DNA of 64,000 nucleotides from Candidatus Nezhaarchaeales archaeon (GTDB taxonomy: Archaea; Thermoproteota; Methanomethylicia; Nezhaarchaeales; JAWCJE01), in NCBI GenBank assembly GCA_038853715.1, contig JAWCJE010000001.1, positions 1-64,000 on the forward strand, given 5' to 3'. Below, in pieces: positions 8,304 through 17,834 of the stretch; the stretch's first letter is position 1; each line of letters opens with the position of its first letter. Under the pieces are notes generated by a model, which did not search any database, was not told the DNA's origin, and saw only the letters and a list, made by a program, of their open reading frames with translations. Position numbers and translations under genes: made by a program.

Positions 8304-9449
8304 GTGGATTTTGAGTTAACCGAGGAGCATAGGATGATTAAGGAGTCGGCTAGGGAGTTCGCTGAGAAGGAGATTAGGCCGGCGGGACTTAAATATGAAG
8401 AGGAGGGCAGGTTCCCCTTTGAAGTATTCCGTAAAGCCGCTAAGCTCGGCTTTATAGGGGCCTCGATACCTGAAGAGTATAATGGTGCTGGCTTAGACCT
8501 TTTAGCCGACGTATTAATCTTGGAGGAGTTTTCGAGGGCCGATAGTAGTATTGGTGCCTGCATGATGAGCGTTACGCTCGGATGCCCCATGGTGAGGGAG
8601 TTTGGAAGCCGTGAGCTTAAGGAGCGATACCTAGCCAAGGTCCCAGCCGGTGAAGCCGTATCCGCTATAGCTGTTACTGAGCCTGACGCTGGGAGTGACG
8701 TAGCCGCTATAAAGACTACGGCAGTTAAGGATGGTGATGAATGGGTGCTTAACGGGACGAAGCAGTTTATAACCAACGGCAACATAGCCGATTGGGTGGT
8801 AGTTTTAGCTAAAACGGATCCCTCTGTTCAACCGGCCTATAAGGGTATTACGGCCTTCCTAGTTGAAACCAGGAGCGATGGTTATAGCGCGAGTAAGCTT
8901 AAGACTATGGGGATGCATTGCTACGATCACGCAGAGGTAAACCTATCAGGGGTAAGGGTGCCGAACTCCCATATCGTAGGGGAGCTTAATAGGGGCTTCT
9001 ACCAGCTTATGAGGTTCTTTAACGAGTCGCGGATTACGGTGGGCGCCGTAGCTTTAGGGATAGCTCAAGGGGCCTTTGAAAGAGCGTTAGACTACGCTAG
9101 GAAGAGGAAGACCTTCGGTAAGCCGCTAGTTGAGCACCAGGCTATACAGTTTAAACTCGCTGATATGGCTAAGGAGATTGAAGCCGCTCGGCTTTTACTA
9201 TATAAAGCTGCTTGGAGTGTTTCAAGGGGTAAGCCGGACCCCTACTTATCGTCGATGGCTAAGCTAGCCGCTAGCGAAGCCGCAGTACACGTAGCTTATG
9301 AAGCCGTCCAAATACATGGCGGCTACGGTTACTGCAAGGAGTACGACGTTGAACGCTACTATAGGGATGCTAGAGCTCAAACCATATATGAGGGTACTAG
9401 TGAAATCCAGAGGATGATTATAGCTAGAAGGATACTTGGGAAACTCTAA
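8304..9449 (+). CDS. acyl-CoA dehydrogenase
   Basis: A 381-residue FAD enzyme of the acyl-CoA dehydrogenase family, which forms the alpha-beta double bond in acyl-CoA and passes electrons to ETF. The N-terminal helical domain is followed by AVTEPDAGSD (flavin/substrate loop) and by the C-terminal IYEGTSEIQ motif carrying the usual catalytic Glu. The length is normal. The start is GTG with GGCGGTG just upstream and a TTTATAC box around 8270. Short-chain or branched-chain acyl-CoA specificity is plausible given the propionyl-CoA genes further on, but is not shown by sequence. Confidence 0.93.
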   Translation: MDFELTEEHRMIKESAREFAEKEIRPAGLKYEEEGRFPFEVFRKAAKLGFIGASIPEEYNGAGLDLLADVLILEEFSRADSSIGACMMSVTLGCPMVREFGSRELKERYLAKVPAGEAVSAIAVTEPDAGSDVAAIKTTAVKDGDEWVLNGTKQFITNGNIADWVVVLAKTDPSVQPAYKGITAFLVETRSDGYSASKLKTMGMHCYDHAEVNLSGVRVPNSHIVGELNRGFYQLMRFFNESRITVGAVALGIAQGAFERALDYARKRKTFGKPLVEHQAIQFKLADMAKEIEAARLLLYKAAWSVSRGKPDPYLSSMAKLAASEAAVHVAYEAVQIHGGYGYCKEYDVERYYRDARAQTIYEGTSEIQRMIIARRILGKL

Positions 9450-9489
9450 ATACGCGTTTTTAAGGGTTAAACCCGCTACCTAGTTTTAC

Positions 9490-9615
9490 TACTAAGGCCG
9501 TTGCAAAACTCCATCACCTAAGTTGACTGGTTAAGCATTCGTCAAGAGTTTTACAACAGGTTCATCAATAACCCGTTTAATGGAATTGCTGAACGTGTAA
9601 GTAGGACGTTTCATA
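9490..9615 (+). pseudogene. insertion-sequence end with transposase tail remnant
   Basis: TTGCAAAACTCCATCACCT at about 9496-9514 resembles the outer end of the IS6-like element at 20.36 kb (TTGTAACAGTCCATCACCT). Downstream, one frame reads EFYNRFINNPFNGIAERV, similar to the FYNNF tail of that transposase type. Nothing longer survives. Confidence 0.4.
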
Positions 9616-9625
9616 AAGAAAAAGT

Positions 9626-9739
9626 TTATTTAATCTTAACGTTGTAGCTGCCGCACTTAGGACATGATGGTAAACGGTGCGGTATATACTCGAATAGGGA
9701 GGGGGTAAATTCGTAGCCACAGTTTAAGCATTTAGGCAT
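9626..9739 (-). CDS. 37-residue zinc-ribbon protein
   Basis: A tiny protein, MPKCLNCGYEFTPSLF followed by a second CPKCG pair, i.e. two C-x2-C knuckles binding one Zn. The frame is open further upstream, but the inner ATG at 9737-9739 is preceded by GAGGTG at good spacing and the zinc ribbon begins directly after it, so I place the start there. Such mini zinc ribbons are common in archaea and their roles are mostly unknown. It ends beside IS debris. Confidence 0.65.
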   Translation of the reverse strand: MPKCLNCGYEFTPSLFEYIPHRLPSCPKCGSYNVKIK

Positions 9740-9900
9740 CGAAACACCTCGAGCCGCTTCATTGTTATGGCTGAAACAAGGAAGTATGGGTGGATGATAT
9801 ATCTTTCGATCATTACTCGTGGTTAGCCAGCGGCTGATCACTTACTAATGGCTCCGCGTGAAAGCTTTTTAAGCCGCGTTAAGCTAAAACGCGTTACGAG

Positions 9901-10815
9901 GTGGTTATAACGAGTTTAAAGCTCGAGGAAATTAAGAAGGTGGCTGTCATCGGAGCTGGTGTAATGGGGCATGGTATCGCTCAGGTATGCGCTAGGAGTG
10001 GCTACGAGGTCGTATTGATAGACGTGAGCGAGGAAGTGTTAAGGAAGGCGTTATCACTGATTAGGGAGGGGCCCTTCGGCTTAATGAGGCTAGTGGAAAA
10101 GGGTAAAATGAGTAAGGAGCAAGTCGAGGAGGTAATGCTCCGAATTAAAACCTCGACTAGCTATAATGCCGCCGGCGACGTCGACTACGTTATCGAGGCC
10201 GTACCCGAGGACCTCGAGTTAAAGAAGAAGGTGTTTAAGCAGCTCGACGAGATATGCCCCCCGCGAAGCGTTCTAGCTTCAAACACGACCTCGATCATGA
10301 TAACCGAGATAGCTTCAGCTGTTAAAAGGCCTGATAAAGTTATAGGAATGCACTGGTTTAACCCGGCGCCGGTAATGCGCCTAGTAGAGGTTGTTAGGGG
10401 CATGCTGACTTCGAGTGAAACGCTTAAAGTTACCGTTGAACTAGCCAAGAAGCTCGGCAAAGTACCCATCGAGGTTAAGGATGGGCCCGGCTTCTTTACG
10501 AGTAGGTTCCTCATAGCGTTCACCCTCGAAGCGATAAGGCTGTTAGAGGCCGGAGTGGCAGGCGTAAAGGATATGGATGAAATGTGTAAACTGGGCTTCG
10601 GCTTCCCCATGGGTCCCTTCGAGCTAATGGACCTAGTGGGGCTCGACGTAATACATCACGCCGCGAACTACATCTACGAAGCCACTAAAGACGCTAAGTA
10701 CGCTCCGCCCCTAACCTTAAGCAAGATGGTAACAGCTGGCTACCTAGGTGATAAAAGGGTGAAGGCGGGGAGCAAAGGAGGATGGTACGAATACTGGGTT
10801 AGAAGAGAGGCTTAA
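9901..10815 (+). CDS. 3-hydroxyacyl-CoA dehydrogenase
   Basis: A 304-residue single-function 3-hydroxyacyl-CoA dehydrogenase. The NAD-binding Rossmann motif GAGVMGHGIAQ lies near residues 19-29, the catalytic His region GMHWFNPAPVM near 145, and the C-terminal 3HCDH domain ends with KGGWYEY. It oxidises (S)-3-hydroxyacyl-CoA to 3-oxoacyl-CoA. In this window it would follow crotonyl-CoA formation or acyl-CoA dehydrogenation after a hydratase, which is not seen here. The start is GTG; a leucine-rich stretch precedes the Rossmann strand, and later GTG codons fall inside the fold. Confidence 0.93.
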   Translation: MVITSLKLEEIKKVAVIGAGVMGHGIAQVCARSGYEVVLIDVSEEVLRKALSLIREGPFGLMRLVEKGKMSKEQVEEVMLRIKTSTSYNAAGDVDYVIEAVPEDLELKKKVFKQLDEICPPRSVLASNTTSIMITEIASAVKRPDKVIGMHWFNPAPVMRLVEVVRGMLTSSETLKVTVELAKKLGKVPIEVKDGPGFFTSRFLIAFTLEAIRLLEAGVAGVKDMDEMCKLGFGFPMGPFELMDLVGLDVIHHAANYIYEATKDAKYAPPLTLSKMVTAGYLGDKRVKAGSKGGWYEYWVRREA

Positions 10816-11092
10816 CGGGAACCTTTCACCCTCTCGATTTAAGCCGTTATCTTTAAACCCTTCAGGTTTTTATTAACCTGCTTCAAGCCTGCTTAAAACC
10901 GTATAAACGTGGCTACCCCTTCACTAGGGGCTAAAAAGTTTTAGGGGCGTACCTCGTAACCCGCCGTTACCCTAACGATACCTAAGGCTACCTCCTGCTT
11001 TACGGCTTAACTCCAAGATCCATTAAGCTTCGCGTAAGGTGTTGGAGACGCTAATCCGATGAGGACCTACAATTAAGCCGCGAAGCGGAAAG

Positions 11093-11099
11093 AAAAAAA
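11093..11099 (-). terminator. oligo-T terminator of the Nramp-like gene
   Basis: Seven consecutive T on the minus strand lie about 28 bases after the stop at 11127. Oligo-T alone can stop archaeal RNA polymerase. Apart from this, the interval 10816-11126 shows no gene. Confidence 0.5.
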
Positions 11100-11126
11100 G
11101 TTGATGGTTTCTTCAGCGCTTAACGG

Positions 11127-12575
11127 TTATAGGCGTACTCCTGTTAATACCTGTACGGTTAACCCCACTAGGAAGAAGAGGTTCCATACCGTTCCGATTA
11201 CGAGTATTACCGTGCTCACTATGCTCGGCTTTAACTCCTTGGGTAAAAACTTGTAGTTCACCACTATTTGTAGTGGGAAGGCAATGACCAAGGCGAAGAG
11301 GCCTAAACAAGCCCCTATAGCCGTAAGTTCGTATGGTGAAGCCCACCCGAAGCCTATCATACCGACTAGCAGTATTAACGCTACCACGAAGAGTAGGTAG
11401 AGAACTAAGTAGTAAAGCCTGCGCGGGTCCTCCTTGCTCCAGCTTCTAGCCTTACCGCTAGCGATCCAAAAGTTATCAGTTATAACCCTTGACACGGCGT
11501 CCATTAACCCGAACTGGGTGCCGAAGAGCATTAGGAAGCCCCCGAACAGCACTATGAACCATGCAGCTGGCCCCAGCACCTCGCTTAAGGCCTGGGCCTG
11601 TACTACTGCGCAGGCGAAGCCCATGGGCGCTAGCTTCCTAGGTACAAGCAGCCCGTAGGCTAAGGTGCTCGTTAGGAAGACCGTTATGAAGGTTAGCAGG
11701 GACATCACTATCCAAGAGTCAATCCTAGCGGTGTTAACCCAGCCCTTCCACCTCTTTAGGTTCTCCTCGTCAAGCTTAAAGGGTACCTCTTCAGCACCGA
11801 TCTTAACCTTCCTGCCGCCGATGATAGCCGAGATGTAGCCCACCTTAGCCCCCATGCCCCAGCCCTTATCCCTAGCGTAACTAGATAACATCATGTTGAA
11901 GCCGAAGCCAGCCGGCATGTAGGCTATTGCCGACGCGACAATAAACCAGTCGAGCCCCCTTGGAAAGGACGGGATGAAAATGCCCTTGGCTACGTCAGCC
12001 CAGGCGAAGGCGGGAGCGCCTAGGGCGGTACCTACTGCTACGAGGAGTATCATTAAGACTACTACGGGCCAGTTTATTAACTCGAGCGTCCTCTGTATCT
12101 TAACCCCCACGTGAAGTATGAAGAGTGATAATACTAGTAAGCCTACACCCCACGCTAAGACCAAGCCAGTATCGCCTGGGCCAGGCGGCCTCCCCAGCTG
12201 TACAGCTGCTATCGCCGCGGCTGAAGCGGAGGCCCACCCCGGCCACATCACCGGTATGAAGAGTAGGAAGGCCCATGCCCAAGCCCACGCGAGGGGCTTA
12301 CCAAGCTTCATGTAGGCCTGGTGTATTGGTTGCCCGCAGTACAACGTGTACTTTATGGACTCCGAGCCAAGCACGGCTTGCACTAAGCATCCAATTACAG
12401 CCGTCCACATAAGCGTCGGCCCGTACTTCACCACCATGGCCGGGAAGAGGTACCATTCACCCGCCCCTATTGCTAGGGACGCTAGGATTATCCCAGGCCC
12501 TATAGCCTTGAGGTGGCCCATTAACCCTGTTGGAGGCGGTGGAAGCTCAAGCTCCTTAGAGGCTTTCTCGCTCAT
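11127..12575 (-). CDS. Nramp-like divalent-metal transporter
   Basis: A membrane protein of about 482 residues with roughly eleven or twelve hydrophobic helices. The N-terminal GPGIILASLAIGAGEWYLF corresponds to the TM1 region of the Nramp/SLC11 fold, but the classical DPGN metal motif is not present there (GAGE instead), as in divergent archaeal Nramp-related proteins. The substrate may therefore not be Mn2+ or Fe2+. The frame extends five codons further to 12590. I choose the inner ATG because GGTGGT lies just before it. Transcribed alone, with an oligo-T terminator downstream. Confidence 0.75.
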   Translation of the reverse strand: MSEKASKELELPPPPTGLMGHLKAIGPGIILASLAIGAGEWYLFPAMVVKYGPTLMWTAVIGCLVQAVLGSESIKYTLYCGQPIHQAYMKLGKPLAWAWAWAFLLFIPVMWPGWASASAAAIAAVQLGRPPGPGDTGLVLAWGVGLLVLSLFILHVGVKIQRTLELINWPVVVLMILLVAVGTALGAPAFAWADVAKGIFIPSFPRGLDWFIVASAIAYMPAGFGFNMMLSSYARDKGWGMGAKVGYISAIIGGRKVKIGAEEVPFKLDEENLKRWKGWVNTARIDSWIVMSLLTFITVFLTSTLAYGLLVPRKLAPMGFACAVVQAQALSEVLGPAAWFIVLFGGFLMLFGTQFGLMDAVSRVITDNFWIASGKARSWSKEDPRRLYYLVLYLLFVVALILLVGMIGFGWASPYELTAIGACLGLFALVIAFPLQIVVNYKFLPKELKPSIVSTVILVIGTVWNLFFLVGLTVQVLTGVRL

Positions 12576-12773
12576 TAAACCACCATCCAATCTTTTACGT
12601 TCAATGCGAGCTCTTAAAGCTTTCCTAAGGGCCGTTCAAATCTAGCGAAAAGGCTTCTTAACGCGTTAAAGGGCTCATAGGCTTACCGTTTAAGTTTAAA
12701 GGGCAGCATTAAACCTTGCCGTTAATAGGGATGTAAAGGTTAAACGTTTATGACTTTTACCGTTTCATCAGGG

Positions 12774-12789
12774 TTTAGCTTAAGCTAAA
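12774..12789. promoter_or_regulatory. 16-bp perfect palindrome in a gene-free stretch
   Basis: TTTAGCTTAAGCTAAA is perfectly self-complementary. It lies about 200 bases upstream of the Nramp-like gene, in a 360-base gap (12576-12936) in which I see no gene. It could be an operator but may be chance. Confidence 0.2.
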
Positions 12790-12936
12790 AGCTTAACGTA
12801 TTCGATCTTCCTCACCTTAAAACCTTGAAGAAGGATGGTGGAAACGCCTCTAAGCTGGTAAGGTTAGGTTAACCTTTAATTGCTTTAGCTTTAGTAGTCG
12901 CGCTTAAAAGTAGAGGAGGCAGTACGAGCGCTGGAT

Positions 12937-13045
12937 AAAAAAAGTGCTTTGCGGCTTAATTACGTACTCCCCATTAATCCTACATTAAACGCCTCACGTT
13001 AATTCGTGTGGAGTTAATGTAGGGCTAGGAATTAAGCTACAAAGC
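12937..13045 (-). terminator. large hairpin plus T7 after livM
   Basis: In the transcript direction, 9 bases after the livM stop, a long imperfect hairpin runs from 13045 to 12946. Its outer arms are GCTTTGTAGCTTAATT/AATTAAGCCGCAAAGC, the middle arms CCTACATTAA/TTAATGTAGG, and the tip AACGCCTCACG/CGTGTGGAGTT. One side has an unpaired bulge of about a dozen bases. Immediately beyond lies a run of seven T (12937-12943). It looks like an intrinsic terminator, unusually long for one, and might also be a stability element. Confidence 0.65.
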
Positions 13046-13053
13046 AGAAAAGT

Positions 13054-14127
13054 TTAATAGGAGAAGGGCCAGAGGTCGAAGAACCTCTTCGCCTTCCTTA
13101 CTAAGGCTGCGAAGCCCCTAGGTTCAAATATGAGGATGCCGGCTATAACGGCTCCGTAAAGTATTGCTCTAAACCCAAAGGCCGTAGGCCCAAGCCAAGG
13201 TGCGTAGGCGCTTAAAGCTCCTACGAGCATCGTAATTCCGGTAGCGATACCCCACATGACCGTAGACCCTAGTATTGAGCCCCAAACTAGGCTTCCTAGC
13301 CCTCCGACGATTACGCCTACGCCTAGCATCTCCCAGGAGATCAGGTAATAGAAGTGTTCAGGGGTTACCATACCCACTATGTAACCGTATAAGCCTCCAC
13401 CTACACCGGCGTAGAAGCCTGAGATAGCTGCTGCTATCATCTTATATTTTAGCAGTCCTAACCCTTGAACTTGGGCTGCGTAGTCTTTTTCGCCTATCAT
13501 CATTAAGGCTTTACCCAGCGGGCTTCTACCTATGTGGGCCATGAAGAGGGCCATAATGACCGTTATGGCGAGGATGACGTAATACTGCTGAACGTCGGTG
13601 AGAGGGTAGCCTAGATGGGTACCCATGGTAGCGCAGTAAACAACGCTACCCGGTATATCCTTAGTTATGTAGCAAAGCAACCACTCTATTATGAACTGGC
13701 CAGCGGTAGTGGTGAAAAGTAGGTAAAACAGCTTAACCCTTAGCGACGGCAGGAAGAAGAACATAGCTACTCCGGCCGTTACAATACCGGCAATGGGTAA
13801 AGTGACTATGAAGGGTAGTGGGGTGATAGATAGCCCTAGGTGGTCAGGCCGTGATAAGAAGCCGACGGTATAGGCCCCTACGCCCATGAGGGCGGCGTGC
13901 ATAACCGAGAAGAGATGGGAGCAGGTAAGTAGGTTAAGGCCCATTATGGTTATTGAGAACACCATGATCACCGTCAGTAGGCGGTAAACTAGAGATGAAG
14001 CTGTAAAGGGTAGCGTTAGAAGCACTAGGAATAGGAGGGTTATACCTACCCAGTGGAAGCGCTTCTCGAAGAACCCCATGTCCTCTCTGTAGGTTTCCTT
14101 AATTACGCCGCAAGGACGACTAGCCAT
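13054..14127 (-). CDS. livM: Liv-type ABC transporter permease
   Basis: A 357-residue inner-membrane permease of the branched-chain amino-acid (HAAT) ABC family, with about ten hydrophobic helices and the LivM-type segment LMMIGEKDYAAQVQGLGLLKYK (shortened here to its idea: the EAA-like cytoplasmic loop near residue 210). It pairs with LivH to form the channel. It is the last gene of the livF-livG-ligase-livH-livM operon, starts 3 bases after the livH stop, and is followed by a large hairpin terminator. Confidence 0.9.
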   Translation of the reverse strand: MASRPCGVIKETYREDMGFFEKRFHWVGITLLFLVLLTLPFTASSLVYRLLTVIMVFSITIMGLNLLTCSHLFSVMHAALMGVGAYTVGFLSRPDHLGLSITPLPFIVTLPIAGIVTAGVAMFFFLPSLRVKLFYLLFTTTAGQFIIEWLLCYITKDIPGSVVYCATMGTHLGYPLTDVQQYYVILAITVIMALFMAHIGRSPLGKALMMIGEKDYAAQVQGLGLLKYKMIAAAISGFYAGVGGGLYGYIVGMVTPEHFYYLISWEMLGVGVIVGGLGSLVWGSILGSTVMWGIATGITMLVGALSAYAPWLGPTAFGFRAILYGAVIAGILIFEPRGFAALVRKAKRFFDLWPFSY

Positions 14128-14130
14128 GGC

Positions 14131-15057
14131 TTACACCCTTTCGATCCTAACCGTTCCGAAGAGGCCGTAAGGCTTTACCACTAGGATTGCGAGTAGGACG
14201 ATGAATGGTATGACTTCCCTTATACCTGGGATGAACATGTTCATGTAGGTACCTAAGGTTTGCTCTAATAGGCCTAGTAGTAAGCCTCCTAGTAGGGCTC
14301 CTCCAGGGCTATCAATACCGCCTATGATGGCCGCCGGTAAAGCCCTCGATAAGCCTAGGTCCGAGATTATGATGTTAATACCGTTTATAGCCCCTAGAAC
14401 CAGTCCAGCTAAAGCGGCGGCGACATAGGCAATCATCCAGCTGTACGTGTATATCTTCTTAATGCTTATACCGTGGGCTGCCGCTGCCTCCGGTTCAAGC
14501 GATACCGCTCTCATAGCGAAGCCGAACAGCGTCTTCCTAAACATGTAGAAGAAGAAGCCGAAGATTATGATTGACCCGCTTATACTCCATACGTATACGT
14601 AGGGTAGGTGTATAGGCCCTATGGTTATAGGTATGGGTGGGAAAACTACGTGTTGCTCTGGGAAAACCCTTAATGTAGTACCCCAAAGTAGTATCGTGAT
14701 TCCCCTAAGGAATAATCCTAGGGCTACGGTCATCATTATCAATGAAAGGATCGATTGCCCGTACAGCGGCCTCATTAATCCACGCTCGGTAGCTATCGCG
14801 AACACCATGTATAGTAGCGATGCTAAAATTAAGGCGAAGATAAGGTTGCCGACTGGGTTCCCTATAAGCCTAAGCTCCCCGAAGGCCATGACTAGGTAGG
14901 CGCCCATGAGTACCATATCGCCCACGGCGATATTAACGAGTTTTCCAACTCTATATATTAGGACGAAGCCGAGCGCCATTACCCCGTAAATGGTCCCTGA
15001 AGCTAACCCTATAATTATAGGGTCTAGGATGACGGAGATGTCGACCATACTACTCAA
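14131..15057 (-). CDS. livH: Liv-type ABC transporter permease
   Basis: A 308-residue multi-spanning permease of the LivH family. The N-terminal GLASGTIYGVMALGFVLIYR and the loop FGFAMRAVSLEPEAAAAHGI around residues 180-200 are characteristic. It forms a heterodimer with LivM. Its start overlaps the end of the upstream acyl-CoA ligase gene by 8 bases, so the ligase is truly inside the operon and probably translationally coupled to it. Confidence 0.92.
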   Translation of the reverse strand: MSSMVDISVILDPIIIGLASGTIYGVMALGFVLIYRVGKLVNIAVGDMVLMGAYLVMAFGELRLIGNPVGNLIFALILASLLYMVFAIATERGLMRPLYGQSILSLIMMTVALGLFLRGITILLWGTTLRVFPEQHVVFPPIPITIGPIHLPYVYVWSISGSIIIFGFFFYMFRKTLFGFAMRAVSLEPEAAAAHGISIKKIYTYSWMIAYVAAALAGLVLGAINGINIIISDLGLSRALPAAIIGGIDSPGGALLGGLLLGLLEQTLGTYMNMFIPGIREVIPFIVLLAILVVKPYGLFGTVRIERV

Positions 15058-17068
15058 CCTTCCTAATCTGCATCTTAACCCTCACCATGTCCCTTCTACC
15101 GTCCTCATACTTCACCTCGCCTAGGAACGAAATCTCGTTGGCATCACTGTAAAGCGCGTCTATAACCTCCTTGTAGCGTTGCCTTATAAGCGGCCTCCTA
15201 AGCTTCCTAGTCCTAGTCATTTCATCGTCATCGGCGTGGAACTCCTTGTAGAGGATGGTGAACTTCCTTATCTTCATGGAGTCAGGTAGATCCCTATTAA
15301 CGTCCTTTACAACTTTCTCCATCAAGTCGTATACCTCAGGCTTTTGTGAAAGATCTACGTAGCCCGTGTAAGGTATATTGTGATCCTCAGCCCATTTACC
15401 CGTGTTTTCGGGGTGTATGTTTAGTATAGCGGTTACGTAGGGTTTACCGTGGTCGAGGACCATGGCCTCCCTAACGTAAGGGCTGAACTTAAGCCTATTC
15501 TCCAAGTGTTGCGGTGGTACCCGGGTTCCATCCTGTAGGACTATGATGTCCGCCATCCTATCTACGCATATTAGGTGCCCCTTAGCGTCAACCATTCCGA
15601 AGTCCTCGGAGTATAACCAGTCATTAACTATGGCTTTACTGCTAGGCCTATCGTAGTAACCCTTCATAACGGCCGGGCTCTTCGAAATTATCTCCCCTGT
15701 TTTAGTTATAGCTATCACGGTGCCCGGTAGGGGTTTGCCGGCTGTCCATGGATCTACTTCGCCGTCTCGATGTAGACATGAGATACCGGATATTTCGCTC
15801 TGACCGTAGATCTGCTTTATGTTAACGCCCATGCTTCTCAGGAACTTGAAGTCGTCGATGGAGACTTGCGCGCCCCCCGTATAAGCATGCCTCATCCTCC
15901 TTAACCCAACCTTATCTAACACCGACCTGAAAGCTAAGACGTAGCATAACGGCTTCACTAATTTAAGCCAGAAGGGTATCTTCATACCCTTAAACTCGAG
16001 TTCAACCCTAGCGTAGCCGGCTTTTAAAGCTAGGTCGAAAACCTTACGCCTTAACCAGCCTGAATCCGCTATTTTAACTTGGATCTGGGCTACGATATCC
16101 CTCCATATCCTAGGGGGGCCGAACATGATGGTCGGCCCGACCTCTCTAAAGTCCCTCCATACGGTCTCGGGTTCTTCGTAGAAGTTAACGGTGAAACCCG
16201 CGGTTAAGCCGCAGGATAACGACATCATTTGCTCGCCTATCCAAGCGAAGGGCAGGAAGGAGAAGTACCTATCGTCGGGGCCCATGGGTACGACCTTCTG
16301 CATGGCTAAGCCCATGTACATCATGTTCTCGAAGCTCAACATAACGCATTTAGGTGTACCAGTGGTTCCTGAGGAGGTTACGAAGCAAGCTAGGTCGTTA
16401 CGCGTTTGTCTATTAACGTTCTCCTCAAATAGGTTCGGCTCTTTTTGGGCTAGCTTCCTACCTAGCTCTTGAACCTCTCTAAAGCTTATTATCTTAGGGT
16501 TTTCCCTATACCTCCACATGCCTGTCCAATCTTCAACGATCACCTTTTCTAGTTCGGGGAGTTCCTTAATTATTGATAGGATTTTATCCGTTTGCTCTTG
16601 GTCCTCGCAGTATACCCACCGCGACTTACTATTAGTTATGAGGGGTAGTAACTGTTCGGGTAGGTTATCCTGGTAAACTCCGAAAGGTATGCCTAAAGCT
16701 GCCTCGGCTCCGAGGTACGTGTAGAGCCATTCAGGCCTATTATCGCCTATTAACGTAATTTTATCATCTTTCTCGAAGCCTAACGCCGTTAGGCCTAGCG
16801 CGAAGCTTTTAACGTTTTCAAGGTAGTCCCTCCAAGATATCCTTTGCCATATACCGTACTCCTTCTCCCTTAAGGCCGTCTCATCCCCCCTGGTTTTAGC
16901 GAACTTAACTAGTAGTTTAAGGAAGGTATCCTCGGCTGGCAGTTCGACCTTAACATCTTCTCCGTAGCAAACGTCGATAATCTCCTCCGGAGCGGACTTT
17001 AACGCTTCCTTAACCCATTCGGGTAGTTCCTTACTTACCTTCTTAGCTGTTACAGCCTCTAACGACAT
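15050..17068 (-). CDS. long-chain-type acyl-CoA synthetase (AMP-forming) inside the liv operon
   Basis: A 672-residue AMP-binding enzyme of the FadD/long-chain acyl-CoA synthetase group. It has the phosphate loop TSSGTTGTPKCVM near residue 230, YTGGAQVS, QIYGQSEIS and the adenylate-binding D-x6-RMAD segment (VDRMAD). It makes acyl-CoA from a carboxylate, ATP and CoA. It sits between the ATPase and permease genes, 16 bases after livG and overlapping livH. The simplest inference is that the importer brings in a carboxylic acid (fatty, branched or aromatic) that this enzyme traps as CoA ester, rather than an amino acid. The exact substrate is unknown. Confidence 0.9.
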   Translation of the reverse strand: MSLEAVTAKKVSKELPEWVKEALKSAPEEIIDVCYGEDVKVELPAEDTFLKLLVKFAKTRGDETALREKEYGIWQRISWRDYLENVKSFALGLTALGFEKDDKITLIGDNRPEWLYTYLGAEAALGIPFGVYQDNLPEQLLPLITNSKSRWVYCEDQEQTDKILSIIKELPELEKVIVEDWTGMWRYRENPKIISFREVQELGRKLAQKEPNLFEENVNRQTRNDLACFVTSSGTTGTPKCVMLSFENMMYMGLAMQKVVPMGPDDRYFSFLPFAWIGEQMMSLSCGLTAGFTVNFYEEPETVWRDFREVGPTIMFGPPRIWRDIVAQIQVKIADSGWLRRKVFDLALKAGYARVELEFKGMKIPFWLKLVKPLCYVLAFRSVLDKVGLRRMRHAYTGGAQVSIDDFKFLRSMGVNIKQIYGQSEISGISCLHRDGEVDPWTAGKPLPGTVIAITKTGEIISKSPAVMKGYYDRPSSKAIVNDWLYSEDFGMVDAKGHLICVDRMADIIVLQDGTRVPPQHLENRLKFSPYVREAMVLDHGKPYVTAILNIHPENTGKWAEDHNIPYTGYVDLSQKPEVYDLMEKVVKDVNRDLPDSMKIRKFTILYKEFHADDDEMTRTRKLRRPLIRQRYKEVIDALYSDANEISFLGEVKYEDGRRDMVRVKMQIRKVE

Positions 17069-17084
17069 AACCCTTCGAAGCCTC

Positions 17085-17834
17085 CTATTCCCCTAAATAC
17101 GCCTTTATGACGGCGGGGTTCTTAACGACCTCCTCAGGGCTACCCTCGGCTATCTTAACGCCCGTATCCAATACGACTACTCTATGTGCTACATCGTGAA
17201 CCAGGGACATGTCGTGCTCCACTAAAAGCACAGTTTTACCTAGGACCTCGTTTAGCTCTAAAACGAACCTAGCCATATCCCTCTTCTCATCGATGCTTAA
17301 GCCTGATGTAGGCTCATCCAGTAAGAGGACGTCTGGATCCCACATTAAGACTCTAGCTAACTCTACCTTCTTCCTTAAACCCATCGCTAAGCCCTCAGCG
17401 TGAGCAGTCCTATAGGGTTCGAGCTCAACAAAATCTATTAGCTTTTCCGCGTATTCTCTAGCTTCAGTTATGCCTTTAAAGCTTAAGGACTTTAAGATGC
17501 CACCATGCTTAGTCATGTATCCGGCCATTATGTTGTCGAGCACGGTCCCCGGGAAGACGTAAGGTGTTTGGAACGTTCTACCTATCCCCATCTGCGCCCT
17601 CTTATGGACTGGGGTTTTAGTTATATCCATCCCCTTATAAGTAATGGTTCCTCTTTGAGGCCTATAGAAGCCGCATATACAGTTTAGAAGCGTAGTTTTA
17701 CCGGATCCGTTAGGGCCTACGAGTGCTAAAAGCTCTCCCTTCTTCAGGTCGAGGCTTACACCCCTTAAGGCTATAACCCCTCCAAACCTTACGTGTACGT
17801 CCTTAGCTTCAAGGATAACACTCAAGATATCCAC
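17085..17834 (-). CDS. livG: Liv-type ABC transporter ATPase
   Basis: A 249-residue ATPase with Walker A GPNGSGKTT, Walker B VLLLDEP followed by TSGLS, and a switch His in LLVEHD. The signature loop reads AMGLRKKVELAR instead of the canonical LSYGQQR, which is common in divergent LivG proteins. It works with LivF on the cytoplasmic side of the importer. Its start overlaps the livF end by 13 bases. Confidence 0.92.
   Translation of the reverse strand: MDILSVILEAKDVHVRFGGVIALRGVSLDLKKGELLALVGPNGSGKTTLLNCICGFYRPQRGTITYKGMDITKTPVHKRAQMGIGRTFQTPYVFPGTVLDNIMAGYMTKHGGILKSLSFKGITEAREYAEKLIDFVELEPYRTAHAEGLAMGLRKKVELARVLMWDPDVLLLDEPTSGLSIDEKRDMARFVLELNEVLGKTVLLVEHDMSLVHDVAHRVVVLDTGVKIAEGSPEEVVKNPAVIKAYLGE

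Noticed and set aside
8297-8785. 162-codon minus-strand frame opposite the acyl-CoA dehydrogenase
   Set aside because: Ser/Ala/Pro-rich antisense shadow; the plus strand has clear catalytic motifs in the same bases.
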